The translations under genes were made by a program, and so were the position numbers. Positions 25,885 through 34,896 of a stretch of 43,318 bases of DNA are shown here, piece after piece (position 1 is the stretch's first letter; each line of letters starts with the position of its first letter). Source of the DNA: Burkholderiales bacterium (GTDB lineage Bacteria; Pseudomonadota; Gammaproteobacteria; Burkholderiales; Burkholderiaceae_C); the NCBI GenBank assembly GCA_003963075.1, contig RXJV01000078.1, positions 1 to 43,318 of the forward strand, given 5' to 3'. The notes beneath the pieces were generated by a model. The model was given only the letters and a program-made list of their open reading frames with translations, made no database searches and was not told where the DNA came from.

Positions 25885-26663
25885 GGCAACCAGTCGAGCG
25901 CGGCCACATGCCGCGGGATGTCGAGCTCGGCATCGTAGGTCGGGCCGAGGAAATAGAGGCCGTCGGGGGCAAACGTCGGCGCGGCCACCTTGCGGTCGCG
26001 CGCCGCGAGCACGTCGGACACCCAGCCGGGCGAGCGCGTGCCCGTGCCGACGGCGAGCAGGCAACCCATCAGGTTGCGCACCATGTGGTGCAGGAAGGCG
26101 CTGGCCTCGAACTCGAAGCGCCAGTACACGCCGCGACGCTGCACGGTGATCTCGCGCAGCGTCTTCACCGGCGACGCAGCCTGGCATTCGGACGAGCGAA
26201 ACGAGGAGAAGTCGTGCTCGCCGACCAGCCGCTCGGCCGCCGCCTCCAGCGCGGCCTGGTCCAGCGGCCGGAAGATCCAGCCGCACTGCCCCGACTCGAT
26301 GGCTGGCCGCACGGCCGATTCCAGCAGCAGATAGGCGTAGCGCCGCCCGCGCGCGGAGTTGCGGGCATGGAAGCCATCACCGGGAAACCGGCACCACTGG
26401 ATCGCGATGTCCGGCGGCAGGTAGCGGTTGCTGCCGCGCACCCAGGAGAACGGCTCGCGTTCGACGTCGGTGTCGAAATGGATCACCTGGTTGATGCCAT
26501 GCACGCCGGTGTCGGTTCGCCCGGCGCAGATCGTCCGGATCGGCTGTGCCGCGAAGGTAGACAGCCCCTTCTCCAGCGCGTCCTGCACGGTGCGACCGTC
26601 GGGCTGGCTTTGCCAGCCTTTGTAGCCACCGCCACGGTAGCTGACGCCGAGTGCAACTCTCAT
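25881..26663 (-). CDS. truA: tRNA pseudouridine(38-40) synthase
   Basis: TruA converts uridines 38-40 of the anticodon arm to pseudouridine. The 260-residue protein starts MRVALGVSYRGGGYKGWQSQ and carries the catalytic Asp51 in CAGRTDTGVHG, followed by FHARNSARGRRYAYLL and FLHHMVRNLMGCLLAVG. The ATG at 26661-26663 has GGAA upstream. It begins only 14 bp after the T-tract of an intrinsic terminator that ends fimV. The truA-trpF-trpB-trpA-accD run therefore depends on readthrough or on a promoter I could not recognise. Confidence 0.97.
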   Translation of the reverse strand: MRVALGVSYRGGGYKGWQSQPDGRTVQDALEKGLSTFAAQPIRTICAGRTDTGVHGINQVIHFDTDVEREPFSWVRGSNRYLPPDIAIQWCRFPGDGFHARNSARGRRYAYLLLESAVRPAIESGQCGWIFRPLDQAALEAAAERLVGEHDFSSFRSSECQAASPVKTLREITVQRRGVYWRFEFEASAFLHHMVRNLMGCLLAVGTGTRSPGWVSDVLAARDRKVAAPTFAPDGLYFLGPTYDAELDIPRHVAALDWLP

Positions 26664-26677
26664 CGGGTTCCAGCAAG

Positions 26678-26701
26678 AAAAACGCCCGGCCAGGCCGGGC
26701 G
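26678..26701 (-). terminator. Intrinsic terminator of fimV
   Basis: On the minus strand CGCCCGGC (26701-26694) and GCCGGGCG (26690-26683) form a perfect 8-bp GC stem with a 3-nt loop, followed by five T residues. It lies 20 bp after the fimV stop and just before truA. Confidence 0.9.
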
Positions 26702-26721
26702 TCGAGTATCGCGGCTGCGCC

Positions 26722-29211
26722 TCAGCGCAGTTCGTTGAGCATGGCCTGCGCCTTGTCGCGCAACCCGCCGCTGGCGCGCTGAACCAGCTCCTGCAGCACT
26801 TCGCGAGCACCTTCCGTGTCGCCGATCTGCCGGAATTCGTCGGCCAACTCGAGCTGGCGCAGCAGCGGATCGCCGTCGTCTTCGCCCAGAGCGCTGAACG
26901 CATCGGCGAGGTGGTTGGGATCGGTCTCACCGGGCTGCGTGGAGTCGCCCAGGTCGAAGTCCAGATCCATCGATGCCTTGGCTGGCGTCGCAGGCGCGCT
27001 GGGCGACAACCCGCCCATGCCACTGAGGTCGAAATTCAGGTCCGGAGCCGGTGGTGTCGTGCGCCCCCCGCGGCTGGAGACGTCGAAGTCCATCGGCATC
27101 GGCGCCTGCTCCACCGAAGCCGGCAGGGCTTGCGTGGCGGCCATCGCCGTCGGCGAGACGGGCTCCGGAGCATCCAGGTCGAGGTCCAACGCCAGATCGA
27201 AGCCGCTGACCGGGCCGGTGTCCGGGCCTGCGCTGCGGTTCATCGCGTCGGTGGCCATGCCCTGCGTGCTCGCGATCGCGGTCTGAGGCAGGGTGCTGGC
27301 ATTCATCGGCTCGGGATGCACGCTGCGACCCGAATCCGCCAGGACCGGCATGCCGCCCGGCTGGTAGAGCGGGTTGTCCGGGTCGATGCCACGGCCCAGT
27401 TCCTGGGCCTTGGACCAGTCCGCACCCGACCCATGGGTCTCGGCATAGAGCTGGATCGCCAGTTGCTCGAAGCCCTTGGTGTCGCGCCGCTTGACGTAGA
27501 CCTCCAAAAGCTTCAGGCGGATAGCCAGGCGCGTCGGGTTGGCGCGCAGGGCTTCCTTCAGGATTTCCTCGGCTTGCAGATCACGGCCGTAGGCCAGATA
27601 GACATCGGCCTCCGCGACCGGGTCGACGTCGCCGATGGCGTCGAGCTGGCTGAGCGAGTAGCTCATCGACGACTGGCCGCTGTTTTGCGCATCGCGGGTA
27701 TCGACGCGCTGGCCGCCGGTGCCGCCAAAGAAGGAATCGGGCTGCAGCCGGCTTTCGTGGAAGCCGGTCTCCGCCACATGCGCCGGACGGCGCGCGCGCA
27801 GGCGCATCAGGCCAAGCACGCCGAGCACGGCGACCAGCATGCCCGCGACCGGCAGCACGAAGGGACTGTCGAGCAATTGATCGATGAAGCCCGGCGGCTC
27901 AGGCACCGGCGCGGGCGCCACCGGCGCGCTGGCGCGGGCTTGCGGCCGCGATGCCGCCGCCGAAGCGGCAACGGTTGCAGCAGCGGTTGCTGCGGGTGCG
28001 GACGAGGCGACAGCCGACGGCGGCTGGGCCGGTGCCGGTGCCGGCACAGGCAGCGCGGGTGCAGCAGCCACCGGTGCGGCGGAGGCCGCCGGCGCACCGG
28101 GCTTGGCTGCGCTCGACAGCTTCTTCAACTCCTCGACGTTGCGAGTCAGCTCCGCCACGCGAGCGGCCGCGTCCTTCTTCTCGGTCTCTTTGGACAGCTT
28201 GACCTCAGCGGCACTGGCTGCTGCCGTGCCGGCCTTGCTGAGCGTGAGCTTGTCCGGGGTCGCCGCGGCGGCCGACTTGCGCTCCTCGACGGCCGCCTGC
28301 ACCTGGCCCTTGGACTGACGCTCGCTCTCGGTGGCGCGCAAGGTCGGCGCGGCCGATGCAAGGCGCTGCCGGTAGGCCGAGAAATCGGCGCTCTGGGCCA
28401 TGATGACCCGCCGCGCTTCTGCCGCCGGCACGCTGGCCAGGGCATCGCCGGACGGCACCTGCAGCACGGCGCCGGCCTTGAGCAGGTTCATGTTGCCGTC
28501 GATGAAGGCATCGGGGTTGTTGCGGAACAGGCCCACCAGCATCTGGTCCAGCGAGATGCCACTGACCTGTGTGCGCGCAGCCACCTTGGACAGGGAGTCG
28601 CCCGGGCGCACCGTGTATTCGGAGGCCGGGCTGGCCGGCGGGCGGGTTTGCACCTGAGCCGGTGACGGCGCACGCGCAACGGCTGGCGTCGGCGCGCTGC
28701 GAGGCAGGGCCGCAGTGACCGCTGGGGCCGGCGCGGGCACGGCCTCCGACGAGGCGGCCTGGCTCGGGGCCGCCGCGATCGCCGGCGGTGCCGTGACGAC
28801 CGGCGCCGGCTTGGGCAGGCTCGGCGGGTCGAACAGCAGCGTGTATTCGCGCACCAGACGGCCGCTGGACCAGGTCAGCTCCAGGATGACGTCGACAAAG
28901 GGCTCTTGGACGGCGCGGTCGCTCACGACACGCAGCACGGTCCGGCCGTCACGCCGCGCAATCTGCACCTGGCTGGAGGCCAGCACCGGGTTGTATTCGA
29001 CGCCGGATGAACGGTAAGCATCCGGTGGCGCAATGCGTACCTTCAGCGTCGCCGCTTCCTCGGCCGTCAAGCTCGAGACATCGATCTCGGCGCGCATGGC
29101 TTCGCCCAGCGCCGATTGGACGTTCAGCCTGCCCAGGCCCACCGCTTGCGCGCCACTGCCCAGCACCAAAAGGGCAGCGGCCAGCGCCACGTGATGGCGG
29201 ACAAGGCCCAT
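26722..29211 (-). CDS. fimV: FimV family pilus assembly/polarity protein
   Basis: FimV is an inner-membrane peptidoglycan-binding hub for type IV pili and polar organisation. From the ATG at 29209-29211 it has 829 residues. A signal segment ends near GSGAQAVGLG. The conserved FimV N-terminal domain follows (LNVQSALGEAMRAEIDVSSL). A LysM domain lies at about 205-260 (YTVRPGDSLSKVAARTQ). A long Ala/Pro-rich region contains a coiled coil, and a membrane segment near 460-480 reads VLPVAGMLVAVLGVLGLM. A cytoplasmic TPR-type part includes DVYLAYGRDLQAEEILKEAL. The conserved FimV C-terminal helical module ends in KAQAMLNELR. A TTG at 29253 with GGGGAA before it is an alternative start. The fimV-truA order is common in betaproteobacteria. 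Confidence 0.93.
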   Translation of the reverse strand: MGLVRHHVALAAALLVLGSGAQAVGLGRLNVQSALGEAMRAEIDVSSLTAEEAATLKVRIAPPDAYRSSGVEYNPVLASSQVQIARRDGRTVLRVVSDRAVQEPFVDVILELTWSSGRLVREYTLLFDPPSLPKPAPVVTAPPAIAAAPSQAASSEAVPAPAPAVTAALPRSAPTPAVARAPSPAQVQTRPPASPASEYTVRPGDSLSKVAARTQVSGISLDQMLVGLFRNNPDAFIDGNMNLLKAGAVLQVPSGDALASVPAAEARRVIMAQSADFSAYRQRLASAAPTLRATESERQSKGQVQAAVEERKSAAAATPDKLTLSKAGTAAASAAEVKLSKETEKKDAAARVAELTRNVEELKKLSSAAKPGAPAASAAPVAAAPALPVPAPAPAQPPSAVASSAPAATAAATVAASAAASRPQARASAPVAPAPVPEPPGFIDQLLDSPFVLPVAGMLVAVLGVLGLMRLRARRPAHVAETGFHESRLQPDSFFGGTGGQRVDTRDAQNSGQSSMSYSLSQLDAIGDVDPVAEADVYLAYGRDLQAEEILKEALRANPTRLAIRLKLLEVYVKRRDTKGFEQLAIQLYAETHGSGADWSKAQELGRGIDPDNPLYQPGGMPVLADSGRSVHPEPMNASTLPQTAIASTQGMATDAMNRSAGPDTGPVSGFDLALDLDLDAPEPVSPTAMAATQALPASVEQAPMPMDFDVSSRGGRTTPPAPDLNFDLSGMGGLSPSAPATPAKASMDLDFDLGDSTQPGETDPNHLADAFSALGEDDGDPLLRQLELADEFRQIGDTEGAREVLQELVQRASGGLRDKAQAMLNELR

Positions 29212-29570
29212 CGGGCGAATTCCGTCGGATGCGTCGCGGGTGTGGTCTTTCAAGGCATTCCCCAAAGCAACAAGGCGGGGTAATGGGCCCCGCCTGTCTC
29301 GATCTTCAGCAAGCACTGCACGAACCGGGTCTGCACACGGGTTTGCATGGTTGGGCCTGCGTCGAGTTTCGAATCAAAAACACAACGGCATCAAGCATAT
29401 ACGCTGATTTGCTCAAGCGGTATGTGATGTGTCGCTTGGTTTCAATATCGGAGTAAGGGTCAACCCTAGTTCAACAAGTAAAAGACCGTAAGCAATTCAC
29501 GCTGCAGCGATTCCCGGCGCCTCTCGGCCGAAAAGCAAAAACGGGCCCGAGGGCCAGTTCGAAACGGCGA
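29212..29570 (-). other. Intergenic region between asd and fimV
   Basis: This 359-bp region is clearly more AT-rich than its surroundings between about 29370 and 29510, as expected for a promoter region serving fimV on the minus strand. I could not find a -35/-10 pair good enough to call. A short palindrome AGGGT-CA-ACCCT lies at 29456-29467. The part next to asd holds a probable terminator (29531-29555). No gene is visible. Confidence 0.5.
29531..29555 (-). terminator. Probable intrinsic terminator of asd
   Basis: On the minus strand the palindrome GGCCC-TC-GGGCC (29555-29544; effectively a 4-bp stem with a CTCG loop) is followed by CGTTTTTGCTTTT. The stem is short, so efficiency is uncertain. 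It lies 15 bp after the asd stop. Confidence 0.55.
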
Positions 29571-30686
29571 TCAACGCTCCAGCAAGATCCGCAGCATGCG
29601 CCGCAGTGGCTCCGCGGCCCCCCACAACAGCTGGTCGCCAATCGTGAAGGCACCGAGGTAGTCCGGCCCCATCGCGAGCTTGCGCAGGCGGCCGACCGGG
29701 ATGGTCATCGTGCCGGTGACCGCCACCGGCGTCAGATCGCGGATGGTGGCCTCACGCGTGTTGGGCACCACCTTCACCCAGGCGTTGTCGGCGGCAATCA
29801 TGGCCTCGATGTCGGCCAGCGGCACATCCTTCTTGAGCTTGAAGGTCAGGGCCTGGCTGTGGCAGCGCATCGCGCCGACGCGCACGCAGAAGCCGTCAAC
29901 CGGGATGTGGTTACTGCCGAGGATCTTGTTGGTCTCGGCCATGCCCTTCCATTCTTCCTTGGACTGACCATTGCCCAGATCCTTGTCGATCCACGGGATC
30001 AGCGAGCCGCCCAGCGGCACGCCGAAGTTGGCCGTCTCGTCGGCCGACAGCGCGCGCTGCTTGGCGATGACCTGGCGGTCGATCTCGAGGATGGCGCTCT
30101 TGGGGTCGTCCAGCAGCGCCTTGACCGAGGCGTTCAGCGTGCCGTATTGCGTGAGCAGCTCGCGCATGTGCTGGGCACCGCCACCGGAGGCCGCCTGGTA
30201 GGTCTGGGTGGACATCCATTCGACCAGCCCGGCCTTGTACAGCGCGCCCACGCCCATCAGCATGCAGCTGACGGTGCAGTTGCCACCGATCCAGTTCTTG
30301 CCGCCGCTGGCGAGTGCCTGGTCGATGACCGGGCGGTTGACCGGGTCCAGGATGATGACGGCGTCATCCGCCATCCGCAGCGTCGACGCGGCGTCGATCC
30401 AGTGGCCGTTCCAGCCCGCGGCGCGCAGCTTGGGGAAGACCTCGGTCGTGTAGTCACCGCCCTGGGCGGTGATGATGATGTCGCAGCGCTTGAGCTGGTC
30501 GATGTCGAAGGCGTTCTGCAGCGTCTTCTCATTCTTGGCCTGGGCCGGTGCGGCGCCGCCGGCGTTGGAGGTCGAGAAGAATAGCGGCTCGATCAGGTCG
30601 AAGTCGCGCTCGGCGGTCATGCGCTCCATCAGCACAGAGCCCACCATGCCACGCCAGCCTACAAGGCCTACCAAGGTCGTCATCAT
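29571..30686 (-). CDS. asd: Aspartate-semialdehyde dehydrogenase
   Basis: Asd reduces aspartyl phosphate to aspartate semialdehyde with NADPH, the branch point to lysine, threonine, methionine and diaminopimelate. The 371-residue protein is the Gram-negative type (E. coli has 367). It has [17 protein letters not shown] for NADP binding, the nucleophile Cys137 in [11 protein letters not shown], and the active-site His region in [16 protein letters not shown]. The start is one of two adjacent ATGs (30686 or 30683), preceded by AAAGGA. It is the last gene of the LysR-leuC-leuD-leuB-asd run, 83 bp after leuB with a hairpin between them. Confidence 0.97.
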   Translation of the reverse strand: MMTTLVGLVGWRGMVGSVLMERMTAERDFDLIEPLFFSTSNAGGAAPAQAKNEKTLQNAFDIDQLKRCDIIITAQGGDYTTEVFPKLRAAGWNGHWIDAASTLRMADDAVIILDPVNRPVIDQALASGGKNWIGGNCTVSCMLMGVGALYKAGLVEWMSTQTYQAASGGGAQHMRELLTQYGTLNASVKALLDDPKSAILEIDRQVIAKQRALSADETANFGVPLGGSLIPWIDKDLGNGQSKEEWKGMAETNKILGSNHIPVDGFCVRVGAMRCHSQALTFKLKKDVPLADIEAMIAADNAWVKVVPNTREATIRDLTPVAVTGTMTIPVGRLRKLAMGPDYLGAFTIGDQLLWGAAEPLRRMLRILLER

Positions 30687-30701
30687 CAGTCCTTTCGTTC
30701 A

Positions 30702-30746
30702 CCAAACCCCTTCCGCTTTGGGCCCCGGCTCGTTCGCCGGGTTTGG
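30702..30746 (-). other. Hairpin between leuB and asd
   Basis: On the minus strand the arms CCAAACCC (30746-30739) and GGGTTTGG (30709-30702) pair, and an inner stem CCCGGC-GAACGA-GCCGGG (30741-30724) overlaps the outer one. No U-tract follows, so it may stabilise the leuB mRNA end or slow transcription rather than act as a full terminator. Confidence 0.5.
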
Positions 30747-30769
30747 AGGGGGCGAGACGAGACGGAGCG

Positions 30770-31864
30770 TTAGCTCTTGATGGTTTTGGTGGTCGTGATG
30801 GCTTTGACGACGGCGTCGCCCATCTCGCGGGTCGAAACCTTCGAGGTGCCTTCACCCCAGATGTCGGCGGTGCGCAAGCCGTCAGCCAGCACCGACTGCA
30901 CGGCCTGCTCGATACGAGCGGCAGCGTCGGGTTGGTGGAGGGAGAACTTGAGCATCATGGCAGCGGACAGGATTGTAGCCAGCGGATTGGCGATGCCTTT
31001 GCCAGCAATGTCTGGCGCGCTGCCGTGGGATGGCTCGTACAAGCCCTTGTTGTTGGCGTCCAGCGAGGCCGACGGCAGCATGCCGATCGAGCCGGTCAGC
31101 ATCGCGGCCTCGTCGGACAGGATGTCGCCGAACATATTGCCGGTCACGACGACGTCGAACTTCTTGGGCGCCTTGACGAGCTGCATGGCCGCGTTGTCGA
31201 CGTACATGTGGTCGAGCTCGACATCGGGGTACTGGGCATGCACCTCGGTGACGACGTCCTTCCAGAGCTGGGAGGTCTCCAGGACATTGGCCTTGTCGAC
31301 GCTGGTGAGCCTCCTGGACCGCAAGCGAGCGGCCTGGAAGGCGACGTGCGCGATGCGCTCGATCTCGGGGCGCGAGTAGCGCATCGTGTCGAAGCCCTCC
31401 TCCGCGCCGGGGAAGTGGCCGTCCACCGCGGTGCGGCGGCCACGCGGCTGGCCGAAGTAGATGTCGCCGGTCAGCTCGCGGATGATGAGGATGTCGAGGC
31501 CCGCCACCAGCTCGGGCTTCAGCGACGAGGCGTGGGTCAGCTGTTCGTAGCAGATCGCCGGGCGGAAGTTCGCGAACAGGCCCAGGGCCTTGCGCAGGCC
31601 GAGGATGGCCTGCTCGGGGCGCAGTGCGCGCTCCAGCTTGTCGTACTTCCAGTCGCCGACGGCGCCGAACAGGACGGCATCAGCCTCCTGGGCGAGCTGG
31701 AGTGTGGCGGGCGGCAGCGGATGGCCATGGGTCTCGTAGGCCTTGCCACCCACGTCGGCCCATTCGAGCGTCAGAGGCAGGTCCAACGCCTGCAACACCT
31801 TGACGGCCTCGGCCATGATCTCGGGGCCGATGCCGTCACCGGGCAGTACTGCAATCTTCTTCAT
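30770..31864 (-). CDS. leuB: 3-isopropylmalate dehydrogenase
   Basis: LeuB oxidatively decarboxylates 3-isopropylmalate with NAD in leucine synthesis. The 364-residue protein starts [20 protein letters not shown]. It carries [14 protein letters not shown], the SVDKANVLE segment that contributes the catalytic Lys, [20 protein letters not shown] for Asp/Mg binding, and [18 protein letters not shown] for NAD. The ATG shares one base with the leuD stop (TGATG), so translation is coupled. The frame continues far upstream inside leuD without similarity, and that extension is rejected. Confidence 0.98.
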   Translation of the reverse strand: MKKIAVLPGDGIGPEIMAEAVKVLQALDLPLTLEWADVGGKAYETHGHPLPPATLQLAQEADAVLFGAVGDWKYDKLERALRPEQAILGLRKALGLFANFRPAICYEQLTHASSLKPELVAGLDILIIRELTGDIYFGQPRGRRTAVDGHFPGAEEGFDTMRYSRPEIERIAHVAFQAARLRSRRLTSVDKANVLETSQLWKDVVTEVHAQYPDVELDHMYVDNAAMQLVKAPKKFDVVVTGNMFGDILSDEAAMLTGSIGMLPSASLDANNKGLYEPSHGSAPDIAGKGIANPLATILSAAMMLKFSLHQPDAAARIEQAVQSVLADGLRTADIWGEGTSKVSTREMGDAVVKAITTTKTIKS

Positions 31865-32511
31865 CAAATCACTCGGTTGTTCAGCCAGGGCTTGGCGGCG
31901 ATGCGCTGCGCCTCGTAGGCACGGATCTTGTCGGTGTGCTGCAGCGTCAGGCCGATCTCGTCGAGGCCGCCGATCAGGCACTCCTTGCGGAAGGGCTCGA
32001 TGTCGAAGGGCAGTTCGGCGCCGTCCGGCTTCACGACCACCTGCCGCGGCAGGTCGATGGTGAGCTGGTAGCCCGGGAAGGCAGCCACCTCGTCGAACAG
32101 GCGGGCAATGGCGCCCTCCGGCAGCACGATGGGCAGCAGGCCGTTCTTGAAGCAGTTGTTGAAGAAGATGTCCGCGAAGCTCGGCGCCAGGACCGCCCGG
32201 AAGCCGAACTGCTGCAGCGCCCAGGGCGCATGCTCGCGGCTGGAACCGCAGCCGAAGTTCTGGCGGGCGATCAGCACGCTGGCGCCGGCGTAGCGCAGCT
32301 GGTTCAGCACGAAGTCGGGGTTGGGCTTGCGGCTGGCCGGGTCCTGCCCCGGCTCGCCGTGGTCGAGGTAGCGCCATTCGTCGAACAGGTTGGGGCCGAA
32401 GCCCGTGCGCTTGATCGACTTCAGAAACTGCTTCGGAATGATCGCGTCGGTGTCGACGTTCTCGCGGTCCATCGGGGCCACAAGGCCCGTGTGCAAAGTG
32501 AACTTGTCCAT
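31864..32511 (-). CDS. leuD: 3-isopropylmalate dehydratase small subunit
   Basis: LeuD is the small subunit that, with LeuC, isomerises 2- to 3-isopropylmalate. The 215-residue protein has the aconitase swivel-domain features, namely [20 protein letters not shown], the loop [14 protein letters not shown] and [13 protein letters not shown]. Its length is normal. It begins a single base after the leuC stop and shares one base with leuB. I looked for a small entericidin-type gene between leuC and leuD, which I recall in some relatives, but there is no space for one. Confidence 0.98.
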   Translation of the reverse strand: MDKFTLHTGLVAPMDRENVDTDAIIPKQFLKSIKRTGFGPNLFDEWRYLDHGEPGQDPASRKPNPDFVLNQLRYAGASVLIARQNFGCGSSREHAPWALQQFGFRAVLAPSFADIFFNNCFKNGLLPIVLPEGAIARLFDEVAAFPGYQLTIDLPRQVVVKPDGAELPFDIEPFRKECLIGGLDEIGLTLQHTDKIRAYEAQRIAAKPWLNNRVI

Positions 32512-32512
32512 G

Positions 32513-33925
32513 TCAGGCGAGGGTCCGAACGTCGACGAAGTGGCCGGTCATCGCGGCAGCGGCCGCCATCGCCGGGCTGACGAGGTGGGTGCGCCCACCC
32601 GCGCCCTGGCGGCCTTCGAAGTTGCGATTGCTGGTCGAGGCACAGCGCTCGCCCGGCTCCAGGCGGTCGGCGTTCATCGCCAGGCACATCGAGCAGCCCG
32701 GTTCGCGCCACTCGAAGCCGGCGGCCTTGAACACCTGGTCCAGCCCTTCGGCCTCGGCCTGGGCCTTGACGAGGCCCGAGCCCGGCACGACGAGGGCCAG
32801 CTTGATGTTGCGGGCGACCTTGCCGCCCACGCGCCGCACGACGGCTGCGGCTTCGCGCATGTCCTCGATGCGGCTGTTGGTGCAGGAGCCGATGAAGACC
32901 TTGTCGACATGGATGTCGGCGATGGCCTTGTTCGGCTCCAGCGCCATATAGGTCAGCGCGCGCTCGATGGCGCCGCGCTTGATGGCGTCCTTTTCCTTGT
33001 CGGGGTCGGGTACGCGGTCGTCGATGGCCAGCACCATTTCGGGCGAGGTGCCCCAGGTGACCTGCGGGCGGATCTGGGCGGCATCGATCTCGACGACCTT
33101 GTCGAAGTGCGCGCCGGCATCCGAGTGCAGCGTGCGCCAGTAGGCCACGGCCTGCTCCCACTCCACGCCTTGCGGGCTGAAAGGGCGGCCCTTCACATAG
33201 TTGATCGTCGTGTCGTCCACCGCGATCAGGCCGGCGCGGGCGCCGGCTTCGATCGCCATATTGCAGACCGTCATCCGGCCTTCCATGCTCAGCGCGCGGA
33301 TGGCCGAGCCGGCGAACTCGATGGTGTAGCCGGTGCCACCGGCCGTGCCGATCTTGCCGATGATGGCGAGCACGATGTCCTTGGCGCTGCAGCCGCGCGG
33401 CAACTGGCCCTCGACCTTGACGAGCAGGTTCTTGGCCTTCTTGGCCGACAGCGTCTGCGTGGCCAGCACATGCTCGACCTCGCTGGTGCCAATGCCGTGC
33501 GCCAGCGCACCAAAGGCGCCGTGGGTGGAGGTGTGGCTGTCGCCGCAGACGACCGTCATGCCCGGCAGCGTGGCGCCCTGCTCCGGGCCGATCACGTGGA
33601 CGATGCCCTGGCGCTTGTCGCTCATCTTGAACTGCGTGATGCCGAAGCGGTCGCAGTTGGCATCGAGCGTGTCGACCTGCAGCTTGGAGATCGGGTCTGC
33701 GATGCCCTGCGAGCGTTCGGTCGTCGGCACGTTGTGGTCGCTGACGGCGAGGTTGGCGCTCAGGCGCCAGACCTTGCGGCCGGCCAGGTCCAGGCCTTCG
33801 AAGGCCTGCGGGCTGGTCACCTCGTGCACGAGGTGGCGGTCGATGTAGAGCAGCGCCGTGCCATCGGGCTCGGTGTGCACGACATGCTCGTCCCAGAGCT
33901 TGTCGTAGAGGGTGCGTGAGGTCAT
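32513..33925 (-). CDS. leuC: 3-isopropylmalate dehydratase large subunit
   Basis: LeuC carries the 4Fe-4S cluster of isopropylmalate isomerase. The 470-residue protein begins [17 protein letters not shown] and shows [20 protein letters not shown], the cluster cysteine in GSCTNSR and the paired cysteines in GCSMCLAMN. Its length matches the family. The start overlaps the LysR stop by 4 bp (ATGA), so the regulator and the leucine genes are one translationally coupled unit. Confidence 0.98.
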   Translation of the reverse strand: MTSRTLYDKLWDEHVVHTEPDGTALLYIDRHLVHEVTSPQAFEGLDLAGRKVWRLSANLAVSDHNVPTTERSQGIADPISKLQVDTLDANCDRFGITQFKMSDKRQGIVHVIGPEQGATLPGMTVVCGDSHTSTHGAFGALAHGIGTSEVEHVLATQTLSAKKAKNLLVKVEGQLPRGCSAKDIVLAIIGKIGTAGGTGYTIEFAGSAIRALSMEGRMTVCNMAIEAGARAGLIAVDDTTINYVKGRPFSPQGVEWEQAVAYWRTLHSDAGAHFDKVVEIDAAQIRPQVTWGTSPEMVLAIDDRVPDPDKEKDAIKRGAIERALTYMALEPNKAIADIHVDKVFIGSCTNSRIEDMREAAAVVRRVGGKVARNIKLALVVPGSGLVKAQAEAEGLDQVFKAAGFEWREPGCSMCLAMNADRLEPGERCASTSNRNFEGRQGAGGRTHLVSPAMAAAAAMTGHFVDVRTLA

Positions 33926-34815
33926 TGCTTGTCTCGTGGAATCAGCGTGTCGACGAAGCGCTGCACCACCGTCGGCAGCCGCTGCTGGCGCAACACGCCC
34001 AGTACATATTCGCGCTCGGCCCAGGGCTCTTCAAGGCGCAGGCAGCGCACGCCAAAGACGCGGGTGAAACGCTCGGCCGGCTGTTCGGGCAGCACCGCCA
34101 CACCCAGGCCCGCTTCGACCAGCTGGGCGATCGCGTCGAAGCCGCGCACCTGCCAGCGGGCGTTCAGCGTCTTGCCGCGTGCCGCGGCCTGCTCGCGCAT
34201 CAGCTCCTGGGCGCTGGCCCCGGCATGCAGGCCGATCAGGTCATAGGACAGCAGGTCGTCGAAGGTGACCTCCTCGCGGGCGCTGAGCGGATGCTTGATC
34301 GGCACCAGCGCCGCCAGCCGGCCATGCGCGAAAACCCAGGTCTGCAGCCGGTTGTCCAGCAGCGGCGGCGAGAACACGCCGACGTCGGCCCGCCCCTCGG
34401 CCACCGCGGCCTGGGCCTCGGCGCTGGTCAGGTCTTCCAGGCTGATGCGGATCTGTCCGTGCGCCTGGGAAAAACCCACCAGGTGCGGCGGCAGCGCCTC
34501 GGTGATCGCGCTGCTGTTGGCCGCGATGCGCAGATGCCCCTTGATGCCGCGCGAGAACTCCATGACCTCGGTCTCGAGGGCGTAGAGCGAGGCATGCAGC
34601 GAGCGGATATGCCGCACCAGCGCACGACCGGCCTCGGTCGGCTCGACGCCCCGCGCCCGCCGTTCGAACAACTGCACGCCGAGGCGGCTTTCGAGGTCGG
34701 ACAGGCGCTTGCTCGCCGCCGCCAGCGCCAGATGCTCCTGGGCGGCGCCGCGCGTGATCGAGCGGGTCTGCTCGATCGCGAGCACGAGGTTGAGGGTGGT
34801 GAGGTCGTGGCGCAT
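33922..34815 (-). CDS. LysR family transcriptional regulator, coupled to leuC
   Basis: The 297-residue protein has the LysR winged helix at the N-terminus ([20 protein letters not shown] followed by [13 protein letters not shown]). The two-lobed substrate-binding domain runs from about residue 90, with [20 protein letters not shown] and [17 protein letters not shown]. It is on the same strand as leuC and overlaps it by 4 bp, unlike the usual divergent LysR arrangement. The effector is unknown. Position suggests control of leucine synthesis, perhaps sensing an isopropylmalate intermediate, but this is inference. A 7-bp-arm palindrome (34864-34881) in its promoter region could be its own operator. 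Confidence 0.93.
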   Translation of the reverse strand: MRHDLTTLNLVLAIEQTRSITRGAAQEHLALAAASKRLSDLESRLGVQLFERRARGVEPTEAGRALVRHIRSLHASLYALETEVMEFSRGIKGHLRIAANSSAITEALPPHLVGFSQAHGQIRISLEDLTSAEAQAAVAEGRADVGVFSPPLLDNRLQTWVFAHGRLAALVPIKHPLSAREEVTFDDLLSYDLIGLHAGASAQELMREQAAARGKTLNARWQVRGFDAIAQLVEAGLGVAVLPEQPAERFTRVFGVRCLRLEEPWAEREYVLGVLRQQRLPTVVQRFVDTLIPRDKQ

Positions 34816-34863
34816 CGTCGTTTGACTCCAGCATAGCCTTCGCGGAACAGGTAATTCTGCGCC

Positions 34864-34881
34864 AAATCGCGATTGCGATTT
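34864..34881 (-). promoter_or_regulatory. Palindromic candidate operator upstream of the LysR gene
   Basis: AAATCGC-GATT-GCGATTT is a perfect inverted repeat with 7-bp arms and a 4-bp centre, in the 81-bp gap between the zinc hydrolase stop and the LysR ATG, 48 bp before that ATG. It is AT-flanked and dyadic, like LysR-type sites, though its T-A spacing is one base short of the classic T-N11-A. Use by this LysR is inferred. Confidence 0.5.
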
Positions 34882-34896
34882 CGCGGATGACGAAAC

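Noticed and set aside
26911-28665. Plus-strand frame opposite fimV
   Set aside because: Composition reflects the Ala/Pro-rich fimV region read backwards; no domain or ribosome site.
31860-32515. Small entericidin-type gene between leuC and leuD
   Set aside because: leuC and leuD are separated by one base, so no such gene can be present here.
32390-33919. Plus-strand frame opposite leuC
   Set aside because: Shadow frame; LeuC iron-sulfur and substrate motifs are on the minus strand.
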